This document shows, piece by piece, positions 8,327 to 14,683 of a stretch of DNA of 51,193 nt (its first letter is position 1; each line of letters starts with the position of its first letter). The notes under the pieces were generated by a model, which had not been told where the DNA came from, did not search any database, and saw only the letters and a program-made list of their open reading frames with translations. The translations under genes and the position numbers were made by a program. This stretch comes from Actinomycetota bacterium (GTDB lineage Bacteria; Actinomycetota; Actinomycetes; Actinomycetales; Microbacteriaceae). The stretch spans positions 1 to 51,193 of the forward strand of contig JAAFHT010000002.1 in assembly GCA_013297625.1 (NCBI GenBank). The letters run 5' to 3'.

Positions 8327-9862
8327 ATGACCGAGAACGCCGAAACCGACGCCGCAACGACTGCTCAAGCCGACCCCACCGTCGCTGAGCCGACCAGCGA
8401 CGAGATCGCCGAGCAAAAGCAGGTTCGGCTCGACAAGCGGCAGCGCATGCTCGACGCCGGAATCGAGCCCTACGCCGTGGGCCTTACGGTGACCGACACG
8501 ATTGCGGATGTTCGCTCGCGGTTTCCGAACCTCGAGGTCGACACCGCCACGGGTGAGCGGGTTGCTCTCGCCGGCCGCGTCGTCTTCTCGCGCAACACCG
8601 GCAAGCTCTGCTTCGCCACCCTGCAGGCCGGAGAGGGCAGCCGCATTCAGGTCATGCTGAGCCTCGCTGAGGTGGGCGACGCCGCGCTCGACCAGTGGAA
8701 AGATCTCGTCGACCTGGGCGATCACGTGTTCGTCGAGGGCGAGGTCATCACGAGCAAGCGCGGCGAGCTGAGCGTCATGGTCTCGACGTGGGCGATTGCC
8801 GCGAAGGCGATTCTGCCCCTGCCCAACCTGCACAACGAGCTGAGTGACGAGACGCGCGTGCGCCAGCGATACCTCGACTTGATCGTGCGCGAGCAGGCGC
8901 GCGTGACCGTGCGCGCTCGCGCCGCGGCCGTTGCCAGCTTGCGCACCACGTTTGCGAGCCACGGCTACCTCGAGGTCGAGACGCCCATGCTGCAGACGAT
9001 GCATGGCGGAGCATCCGCTCGCCCCTTCGTCACGCACTCGAACGCCTTCGACACCGAACTCTTCTTGCGCATCGCCCCCGAGCTGTTCTTGAAGCGCGCC
9101 GTCGTGGGCGGTATTGAGCGGGTCTATGAGATCAACCGCAACTTCCGCAACGAGGGTGCCGACTCGACGCACAGCCCCGAGTTCGCGATGCTCGAGGCCT
9201 ACCAGGCCTACGGCGACTACCACCAGATGGCCGACCTCACGCAAGAGATGATCCAGAACGCAGCGGTCGCCGTCTCGGGCTCGCACGTCGTGACGTGGGC
9301 CGATGGCACCGAGTACGACCTCGGCGGCGAGTGGGATCGCCTGAGCATGTACGAGTCGCTCAGCGCCGCCGCGGGAGTGCAGATCACGCCGCAGACGCCG
9401 ATGGCCGAGCTCAAGAAGCTCGCCGACGCCGTCGAGATCGAGATCGACCACCCGCTGCCCGGCAAGTATGTCGAAGAGCTGTGGGAGCACTTCGTGAAGG
9501 GCGACCTCGTGCGCCCGACCTTCGTCATGGACTTTCCCGTCGACACGAGCCCGCTCGTGCGCGAGCACCGCAGCATTGCGGGCGTGGTCGAGAAGTGGGA
9601 TCTCTACGTGCGCGGCTTTGAGCTCGCCACGGCGTACTCCGAGCTCGTCGACCCCGTCGTGCAGCGCGAGCGCTTTGTGGCGCAAGCGGCGCTCGCCGCG
9701 GGCGGCGACCTCGAAGCAATGCAACTCGATGAGGCGTTCTTGACCGCGCTCGAACACGGCATGCCGCCCAGCGGTGGCATGGGCATGGGCATTGATCGTT
9801 TGCTCATGGCGCTCACGGGCCTCGGCATTCGCGAGACCATTCTCTTTCCGCTGGTGAAGTAG
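8327..9862 (+). CDS. lysS: Lysyl-tRNA synthetase, class II
   Basis: Charges tRNA-Lys with lysine in the cytosol. The 511-residue protein has an N-terminal acidic extension, an OB-fold anticodon-binding domain (about residues 70-175) and the class II catalytic core: motif 2 with [20 protein letters not shown] and motif 3 [15 protein letters not shown] near the C-terminus. The reading frame extends upstream over panC, but the ATG at 8327 gives the family length and is placed 7 nt after a TAGGCT box. The TAG stop at 9860-9862 is the first half of the -10 box of the next small gene. Confidence 0.97.
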   Translation: MTENAETDAATTAQADPTVAEPTSDEIAEQKQVRLDKRQRMLDAGIEPYAVGLTVTDTIADVRSRFPNLEVDTATGERVALAGRVVFSRNTGKLCFATLQAGEGSRIQVMLSLAEVGDAALDQWKDLVDLGDHVFVEGEVITSKRGELSVMVSTWAIAAKAILPLPNLHNELSDETRVRQRYLDLIVREQARVTVRARAAAVASLRTTFASHGYLEVETPMLQTMHGGASARPFVTHSNAFDTELFLRIAPELFLKRAVVGGIERVYEINRNFRNEGADSTHSPEFAMLEAYQAYGDYHQMADLTQEMIQNAAVAVSGSHVVTWADGTEYDLGGEWDRLSMYESLSAAAGVQITPQTPMAELKKLADAVEIEIDHPLPGKYVEELWEHFVKGDLVRPTFVMDFPVDTSPLVREHRSIAGVVEKWDLYVRGFELATAYSELVDPVVQRERFVAQAALAAGGDLEAMQLDEAFLTALEHGMPPSGGMGMGIDRLLMALTGLGIRETILFPLVK

Positions 9863-9865
9863 GGT
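9860..9865 (+). promoter_or_regulatory. Leaderless -10 box overlapping the lysS stop codon
   Basis: TAGGGT starts with the TAG stop of lysS and ends 6 nt before the ATG at 9872. The stop codon and the promoter element share three bases. Confidence 0.6.
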
Positions 9866-9871
9866 CGCGAC

Positions 9872-10018
9872 ATGGCCAAAGACGAACTCAAGCTTCCGGG
9901 TGACGACCAGAAGAAGCCCGAGATCAGTATGAACCGACTGGCCCTGTGGCTCGTTGTCGGCGCAATCGGCGCCTATCTCTTGCTCTCGGGCATCATCGGC
10001 ATCATCGCCAAGGGCTAG
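9872..10018 (+). CDS. Small single-pass membrane protein, 48 residues
   Basis: Short gene directly after lysS. The encoded protein has a charged N-terminal tail (MAKDELKLPGDDQKKPE) and one hydrophobic segment of about 22 residues (LALWLVVGAIGAYLLLSGIIG) ending near the C-terminus, so the tail is probably cytosolic. The start sits 6 nt after a TAGGGT box. The third codon positions are GC-rich as in the flanking genes. I recognise no family; similar short orphan membrane proteins are common in actinobacteria. Confidence 0.7.
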   Translation: MAKDELKLPGDDQKKPEISMNRLALWLVVGAIGAYLLLSGIIGIIAKG

Positions 10019-10026
10019 CGACTTTG

Positions 10027-10040
10027 CCCCCGTACGGGGG
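10027..10040. terminator. Short GC palindrome after the small membrane gene
   Basis: CCCCCGTACGGGGG is a perfect inverted repeat nine bases after the stop at 10018. The loop is minimal and there is no T tract, so termination activity is uncertain. Confidence 0.35.
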
Positions 10041-10147
10041 CGAGACGCTGTGGTCGCGTCGGAATAGCCTTAGCGCACCCGATATCCGCATGCCTCGTGG
10101 ATGCCCTCCGGCACCCCGCGAATCGTCCGACCCGAACGGCGATCGAC

Positions 10148-10723
10148 GTGATCTCTCACCGCCTCCGCGCCGTAGTCGCTGGCGTGCCGGTGCTTGCCGT
10201 GGCGGCCATTCTCATCGCGAGCCCGGGTTTCGCGGCCGACTCACTGGTCATCAACTCGAACCTGTCAGGATCCACCGTGTCGGGCGAGCTTCTCGTCGAA
10301 GGCTCGACGCTCGGCGACGACCTGCAACTCGTGACACTCTCGCTCGCCCCGCAAACACTTGTCGATTGTGGCGAGCCCATGGCGCAGAGCACCGCGGCGA
10401 CTGATGCGAGCCGTTTCTCGGGCAGCGTGCAAACCACGGCCGTGCCCGATGGGTCGTATTGCCTCATCGCGATGGCCGACGACGGGCGCTTGTCGACCGT
10501 GCTGGGCGGCATCACGGTGGACAACTCGCCCGAGCTCGGCGCTTCGTTCGAGGGCGTGCAGTTGCCCACCCAAGCACTCGGTGCAGAGGTGGAAGCGGTC
10601 GCGACCCCGTCACGATTCGGCGACCTCTCGGCGCTCGGCCCCGTGGTGCTCGCCGCAACGGCGGGACTCGCAATCGGTGTCCTCGCGCTCGGGTTTGCTG
10701 CTCGGCGCCGCGCCGGCGTCTAG
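10148..10723 (+). CDS. Secreted or membrane-anchored hypothetical protein
   Basis: 191 residues with an N-terminal signal peptide (basic SHRLR, hydrophobic core about residues 8-26, cleavage near GFAADS), an extracytoplasmic domain with two cysteines (DCGEP and SYCLI) that could form a disulfide, and a C-terminal membrane helix followed by RRR. This is the layout of a wall-facing anchored protein, but no LPXTG motif is present. I chose the GTG at 10148 because it gives a compact signal peptide; an in-frame GTG at 10097 would add 17 residues. A TAGCCT box at 10065-10070 could be its promoter. Family not recognised. Confidence 0.6.
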   Translation: MISHRLRAVVAGVPVLAVAAILIASPGFAADSLVINSNLSGSTVSGELLVEGSTLGDDLQLVTLSLAPQTLVDCGEPMAQSTAATDASRFSGSVQTTAVPDGSYCLIAMADDGRLSTVLGGITVDNSPELGASFEGVQLPTQALGAEVEAVATPSRFGDLSALGPVVLAATAGLAIGVLALGFAARRRAGV

Positions 10724-10766
10724 CCCTTCCGTGATCCGGTGCATGCCGCGCTCAGCCGCACCGACG

Positions 10767-10772
10767 TATCCT
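10767..10772 (+). promoter_or_regulatory. Leaderless -10 box of the 63-residue membrane protein gene
   Basis: TATCCT lies exactly 6 nt before the ATG at 10779, with no Shine-Dalgarno sequence between. Confidence 0.6.
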
Positions 10773-10778
10773 TAAGCC

Positions 10779-10970
10779 ATGCCCGAAGACTTCTGGGGAA
10801 ACGCGATCTTCTCGGTGACGCCGACGATCGTCATCGGCCTCATCTTCTGGTTCGCGATGCGCGCGATCATTCGCGCTGACCGCTCCGAGCGCGACGTCTT
10901 CAGCGAGGTTGAAGCCGAAGAGCGCGCGCGGCTTGAGGCGAACACGCGCCGGGCTGACCCGCACGAGTAG
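10779..10970 (+). CDS. Small single-pass membrane protein, 63 residues
   Basis: The protein has one membrane helix (about residues 11-30, SVTPTIVIGLIFWFAMRAII) and a strongly charged, probably cytosolic tail rich in Glu and Arg. It is a common type of actinobacterial small membrane protein without assigned function. It converges with the pirin gene, whose stop lies 3 bases away. Its transcript is probably leaderless. Confidence 0.75.
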   Translation: MPEDFWGNAIFSVTPTIVIGLIFWFAMRAIIRADRSERDVFSEVEAEERARLEANTRRADPHE

Positions 10971-10973
10971 TTC

Positions 10974-11945
10974 TTAGTCGCGCGGCCGCAACCGCACGTC
11001 GGGCATGACGGGTGCGGGTAGCGCCCGACCGTTCCAGCCCGCGACGATGCCGAACCGACCGGCATCGGTTGCGCCCTCGATCACCTCGGCCTGCCACTGC
11101 TCGCGCAACGCCACGATCTCGTCGTGATCGCGCGCGATGAAGTTCCACCACATGACGATGGGTTCGCCGAGGGGCTCGCCGCCGAGCAGCAGCGCGCGCA
11201 GGGGAGTGCCTCCGGCTGCGATCCGCACCGACGAGCGACCGGGGGCCGCGTAACCGAGGTGGTTGCGGGGCACCTCGGTGGCGTCGAGGTGGGCGAGGCC
11301 CGCATCCACCAGAAGTCCGTGTTCGAAGCGCTCGTCGACGGCGAGGTCGACGGTCGCACCGGCGGGCAGATCGAGCTGCGCGCCCAGCAACGCCGTGAAA
11401 GTGCGCACGGGGCTGCGCGAGCCCGCGAGTTCGCCCACGAAGACGCGCAGGGTTGCCGGGCCCACCGTGATCGGCTCGGTCTCGGCGTGCTCGAAGAACG
11501 GCGCCACGTGCCGGTCGCGGTCGGGCAGGGCGACCCATAGTTGGGCGCCGTGCAGGCGCGTCGTCGCGGGCGTCGACACCTCAGAGTGCTGGATGCCCGC
11601 GCCCGCCGTCATGAGGTTGACCTCGCCCGGTCGCACCATCGCGTGCGCACCGCTCGAGTCGCGGTGCTCAACCTCGCCCTCGAACAGCCAGCTGACCGTC
11701 TGCAAGCCCGTGTGCGGATGCGGCGGCACCGTCATGCCGCCCGTCTCGGCCACGTCATCGGGCCCGTAGTGGTCGACGAAGCACCAGGCGCCGATGAGGC
11801 TGCGCTCGCGTTGCGGCAGCGTGCGGCGAACGGTCATCGCGCGCGGGCCGCCGAGCGGCACCTCGCGCGGTTCGAGCACGTGGATGCCCACTGCAGGTCG
11901 GTCGGTGCACACGAGCTCGGCAGGCTCAGCCTCGAGGTTGCTCAC
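10974..11945 (-). CDS. Pirin family protein (bicupin)
   Basis: 323-residue two-domain cupin. The pirin N-terminal domain shows MTVRRTLPQ followed by GPDDVAETGGMTVPPHPHTGLQTVSWLFEGEVEHRDS (metal ligands HPHTG and the later HSE in GIQHSEV). The C-terminal pirin_C domain is also present. Pirins bind iron; some oxidise quercetin and others act as regulators, so the exact role is open. The GTG at 11945 is preceded by a leaderless -10 box. The gene is monocistronic. Confidence 0.9.
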   Translation of the reverse strand: MSNLEAEPAELVCTDRPAVGIHVLEPREVPLGGPRAMTVRRTLPQRERSLIGAWCFVDHYGPDDVAETGGMTVPPHPHTGLQTVSWLFEGEVEHRDSSGAHAMVRPGEVNLMTAGAGIQHSEVSTPATTRLHGAQLWVALPDRDRHVAPFFEHAETEPITVGPATLRVFVGELAGSRSPVRTFTALLGAQLDLPAGATVDLAVDERFEHGLLVDAGLAHLDATEVPRNHLGYAAPGRSSVRIAAGGTPLRALLLGGEPLGEPIVMWWNFIARDHDEIVALREQWQAEVIEGATDAGRFGIVAGWNGRALPAPVMPDVRLRPRD

Positions 11946-11951
11946 GCCCCC

Positions 11952-11957
11952 ACCCTA
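11952..11957 (-). promoter_or_regulatory. Leaderless -10 box of the pirin gene
   Basis: On the minus strand TAGGGT lies 6 nt before the GTG start at 11945. Confidence 0.65.
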
Positions 11958-12082
11958 CGACGGGTGCTGCGCGCCAGTGTCTGCCTGGTCACCCGCTCGC
12001 GCGGCGTGCCCGCCCGGTCGCTCGCGCCGCTCCCGCCCCTGTCGCTGCCCCCTCAGTCGCTCTGATCGCGAGCCTGGGCACG

Positions 12083-12144
12083 AACGTCTGCAGAATCTGC
12101 GGGCACGCCCAATTTCCTCAGAACCGCCGCATTCTGCAGACGTT
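12083..12144. repeat. Inverted repeat between the pirin and regulator genes
   Basis: AACGTCTGCAGAAT at 12083-12096 is exactly complementary to ATTCTGCAGACGTT at 12131-12144, with a 34-base spacer. Each arm contains the 8-base palindrome TCTGCAGA. It sits 13 bases after the stop of the regulator gene (minus strand), so it may be its terminator. The remaining bases of this 212-base gap (11958-12082) hold nothing I can assign. Confidence 0.6.
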
Positions 12145-12157
12145 AGTGCTCGCGCAC

Positions 12158-12391
12158 TCAGCGCTCAGCGACGAGCAGGTCGCCGACCTCACACTCGAGC
12201 GCCTCGCAAATCGCGCGCAGCGTCGAAAACCTGATCGCCCGGGCCCGGTCGTTCTTGAGCACCGAGAGGTTCACGATGCTCACGCCGACGAGCTCGCTCA
12301 ACCGCGTGAGCGTCATGCCCCGTTGCTCGAGCAACTCGTCGAGCCGGCAGTGGATGCCCGTCTCTTCGTCCTCGGAGACCGCCGGGCTCAT
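12158..12391 (-). CDS. Small Xre/YozG-type helix-turn-helix regulator
   Basis: 77 residues, nearly all a Cro/C1-type DNA-binding domain: the segment MTLTRLSELVGVSIVNLSVLKNDRARAIRFSTLRAICEAL carries the helix-turn-helix, and the end (CEVGDLLV) is typical of short single-domain regulators that accompany DUF2975 membrane proteins. The ATG at 12391 overlaps the TGA of the preceding gene (TGATG); a GTG at 12394 is an alternative. It is the last gene of a four-gene coupled cluster and may repress the cluster from the repeats around 14515-14550; this is inferred. Confidence 0.85.
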   Translation of the reverse strand: MSPAVSEDEETGIHCRLDELLEQRGMTLTRLSELVGVSIVNLSVLKNDRARAIRFSTLRAICEALECEVGDLLVAER

Positions 12392-12417
12392 CACACCAGC
12401 CCCTTGGTGTCGTTCTG
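12389..12417 (-). repeat. Third copy of the conserved gene-junction repeat (29 bp)
   Basis: This segment encodes the end QNDTKGLV of one DUF2975-like gene, its TGA and the ATG of the regulator. It differs from the two copies at 13153-13181 and 13869-13897 at three positions. It contains the ribosome binding site AAGGGG for the following gene. Confidence 0.8.
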
Positions 12418-13155
12418 CAATAGCGCGCCGCGCTTGAGCAGTACCGCCACGAGCAGGATCCCGGCGCCGGCCGCGACGTGCGTCAGGTCGATCGGGCCGG
12501 GGCCGATCCAGCCGCCGAGTTCGGTACCGCCGAGTATCTCGTGCCGCGCGAGGCTCGTGCCGTACGTTTCCAGTACCTGCGAGAGCGAGCCGATCACGAT
12601 GAGCGAGATGCCGACGACGACCGCAGACGTAGCCAGCTGAGGCGCGAACCCCTCATTGCGCTCAATGCGTGTCGCAAGCGATGCGATGCCGAATGCGACG
12701 ATCGCGTGCAGCAGCGGCGTCAGAATCATGGGTGCGAAGAAGAGCAACGCCGTTCCACTGCTCATACCGAAGCCCGTGATCGACACCTCACTGAAGTGGC
12801 CGTAGCTCACGAGCTCTCCGCCCACGTCGAAAGGCGGGAGCACACTGTCGGGAATCGCCGTCGTCGCCGACGCAGGCACGGGCAGCGTGACCGCATTTCC
12901 GCCCTGAGAGCCCTGCGCGGCCGACGAGAACACGACGACCGCCGTCATTAACGATGCGAAGGCCGCGGCCAAGCCATACACAAATGCCAACACAGCGACA
13001 ACGCGCGCGATGCCAGCGGTACGTGAAGGCTGACCTTCACCCACCGCCGACTCCGCCCCACGTCGACGTGCGATCACGAAGAGCACCACCCCGATGACGA
13101 TGACCAAGATGAGCGGGATCGCGCCGAACAACACGTTCCAGATGACAACGTTCAT
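12391..13155 (-). CDS. DUF2975-like membrane protein, copy 3
   Basis: 254 residues with four or five hydrophobic segments (about residues 6-28, 50-75, 128-160, 175-200 and 220-242). The end reads RGALLQNDTKGLV, which matches the ends of both upstream paralogs and corresponds to the conserved C-terminus of DUF2975 proteins. A polar extracytoplasmic loop (about 78-125) separates the first two membrane pairs. The ATG overlaps the stop of copy 2. Function unknown; such proteins are usually encoded next to YozG-like regulators, as here. Confidence 0.78.
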   Translation of the reverse strand: MNVVIWNVLFGAIPLILVIVIGVVLFVIARRRGAESAVGEGQPSRTAGIARVVAVLAFVYGLAAAFASLMTAVVVFSSAAQGSQGGNAVTLPVPASATTAIPDSVLPPFDVGGELVSYGHFSEVSITGFGMSSGTALLFFAPMILTPLLHAIVAFGIASLATRIERNEGFAPQLATSAVVVGISLIVIGSLSQVLETYGTSLARHEILGGTELGGWIGPGPIDLTHVAAGAGILLVAVLLKRGALLQNDTKGLV

Positions 13156-13181
13156 CAGACGAGCCCCTTCGTGTCGTTCTG
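13153..13181 (-). repeat. Second copy of the conserved gene-junction repeat (29 bp)
   Basis: This segment is identical to the junction at 13869-13897. It encodes QNDTKGLV, the stop and the next start codon, and contains AAGGGG as the ribosome binding site of copy 3. Confidence 0.85.
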
Positions 13182-13871
13182 AATGCGCTCGCCCGCGCGG
13201 ATGAGTCGGGCGATCACGATCAACACGAGTCCGACGCCAAGAGGCCAGACCTCGATCACCCAGGTAGGCGCAACATTCACGCCACCGTCGATCGCGTCAT
13301 CGCTCAGGAAGAACAGTTGTTCGTGAGCTCGCGCACCCGCGAGAAGGCCCGCTAGCTGCGCTGCTGTGGCCCCGATCGCGATAGCGCCCCCGCTCACAAC
13401 GAAGAGTGCGCTCAGCTTCGAGGCGAATGGGGTCTCTGACAACGATTGACGCGCGAGTTTGGCGATCATGATCAGCACAGTGATGACGACGGCAGAGTTC
13501 ACCACGCTCTGCATTGCCACGAGTGAAAGCGTGACGCTGTCGAGCCCGGAGACTGTCAGCGATAACGTCGTTTGTTGCGTCGTTCCGCTCACGACCGCGG
13601 CTTCGATTGATTCGCGAAGCTCGGTCGGGACGCTGTCGATGCTCACGTTTACCGGCACGGCGAGGGTCACACTGTCACGAACGTAGGTTTCGACGATGGT
13701 GCGGACGCTGACGAGTGCGGCCATCCCGGCACCGACAATGGCGCCACCGGCGACCAGCCGGGGAATTAGCGGCAACGGTTCAACGCCAGGCAGCCCGCGT
13801 CTGCCGACACCGGCGACGAGAAGCACGGCGAATCCGAGCATCAGTAGCAGCACAATCGAGAATGGATCCAT
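13155..13871 (-). CDS. DUF2975-like membrane protein, copy 2
   Basis: 238 residues with a first membrane segment at about 3-22, a second near 35-58, a long extracytoplasmic loop rich in Ser, Thr and Val (about 60-115), two more segments (about 120-140 and 155-180) and a last one near 203-224, ending GERIQNDTKGLV. The layout and end are shared with its two neighbours, but the sequence between is strongly diverged. The ATG lies in the TGATG overlap with copy 1. Confidence 0.75.
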   Translation of the reverse strand: MDPFSIVLLLMLGFAVLLVAGVGRRGLPGVEPLPLIPRLVAGGAIVGAGMAALVSVRTIVETYVRDSVTLAVPVNVSIDSVPTELRESIEAAVVSGTTQQTTLSLTVSGLDSVTLSLVAMQSVVNSAVVITVLIMIAKLARQSLSETPFASKLSALFVVSGGAIAIGATAAQLAGLLAGARAHEQLFFLSDDAIDGGVNVAPTWVIEVWPLGVGLVLIVIARLIRAGERIQNDTKGLV

Positions 13872-13897
13872 CAGACGAGCCCCTTCGTGTCGTTCTG
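13869..13897 (-). repeat. First copy of the conserved gene-junction repeat (29 bp)
   Basis: The last eight codons of copy 1 (QNDTKGLV), the TGA stop and the overlapping ATG of copy 2 form a 29-base segment repeated identically at 13153-13181 and nearly so at 12389-12417. AAGGGG within the Lys-Gly codons is positioned 8 nt before the ATG. Confidence 0.85.
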
Positions 13898-14506
13898 CAG
13901 CCGCTCGCCGATGCGGAACACCACAGCCATTGCCATCACCACCACTCCGAGGAACACGGGGAGTGGATCGATCGTCGCGTCGATGGCAAAAACGTCGCTG
14001 CCGAGTAGCTCATTGATCCGGTCGGATGCCATCAAAGAACCGAGCGCGTGCGAACCCAACGCGATCACGCTGCCGATTGAGAGTGCGGCGCCAGCGGCCA
14101 TCGCGATTGCGAAGAGCGATCGGTGAAAGGGTGACCGGCGGGCGAGCCGCAGAAGCACGATGCCGATCGCACCGATGACCACCGCGCCGACGATAAGCGA
14201 GACAGCGTCGCTTCCGAGGAGCAGAACAGATGTGACCGGTCCGAGAGCATCCAGGTCGACGTTGACCTGCGCACCGTCCCACGCAATGGTGTTGAGACCG
14301 GCACCCGGGTTCGGATCGACGCGCGGGTTGAGCACGGTCGCCGGAAGCGAGATCGCTCGTGCAGAGGTGGCGTATCGAGCGAGCCCGTAGAGCGCGCCGA
14401 TCAGCCACACAACTCCACCTGCGAGCGAGGCGGCGCCCAGGGCGCCCATGGCGAATCGGTCGTACCGGTCGAGGGGTGCGGCCGCTTCGGAGGTGGGGGT
14501 CGGCAT
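13871..14506 (-). CDS. DUF2975-like membrane protein, copy 1
   Basis: 211 residues and first gene of the cluster. Hydrophobic segments lie at about residues 22-45, 90-115, 128-150 and 180-200, and the end is GERLQNDTKGLV. I chose the ATG at 14506 rather than the in-frame ATG at 14512 because AAGGA ends 5 bases before it, whereas the earlier ATG lies inside that ribosome binding site. Function unknown. The AT-rich upstream region with repeated ATCGTT elements is the likely control site for all four genes. Confidence 0.75.
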   Translation of the reverse strand: MPTPTSEAAAPLDRYDRFAMGALGAASLAGGVVWLIGALYGLARYATSARAISLPATVLNPRVDPNPGAGLNTIAWDGAQVNVDLDALGPVTSVLLLGSDAVSLIVGAVVIGAIGIVLLRLARRSPFHRSLFAIAMAAGAALSIGSVIALGSHALGSLMASDRINELLGSDVFAIDATIDPLPVFLGVVVMAMAVVFRIGERLQNDTKGLV

Positions 14507-14514
14507 GAGCATCC

Positions 14515-14550
14515 TTATCGTTCATCGTTATTATCGAATGTCGTTAACAT
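14515..14550 (-). promoter_or_regulatory. AT-rich control region with repeated AACGAY elements
   Basis: On the minus strand this 36-base stretch contains three AACGAC/AACGAT elements and GATAAT, which resembles a -10 box. It is the most AT-rich spot of the neighbourhood and lies directly upstream of the DUF2975/regulator cluster. It is a candidate promoter plus operator for the small Xre-type regulator; the -35 element is not clear. Confidence 0.45.
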
Positions 14551-14579
14551 ACGGATGCTCGCGGCAGAGTGCAACCTCG

Positions 14580-14597
14580 GTCACGCCTACGGCGAAC
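14580..14597 (+). promoter_or_regulatory. Candidate ClgR operator upstream of clpC
   Basis: The 18 bases fit the published corynebacterial ClgR consensus WNNWCGCYNANRGCGWWS at all positions except the first. The core is ACGCCTACGGCGAAC. ClgR activates clpC and clpP genes in actinobacteria, and clpC starts 87 bases downstream. A TACCCT element at 14626-14631 may be the -10 box. Confidence 0.6.
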
Positions 14598-14683
14598 AGG
14601 GGCAGTTAACGCAGGGTGCGCTGGTTACCCTCAATACAGCGGCCCCGCATCCTGTCGACGGCGCCGCGTGAGGAGAGTGCGAG

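Noticed and set aside
8243-9757. A 504-codon minus-strand frame opposite lysS
   Set aside because: Same antisense artefact; the composition (Leu, Arg, His, Val runs) and lack of motifs do not resemble a protein.
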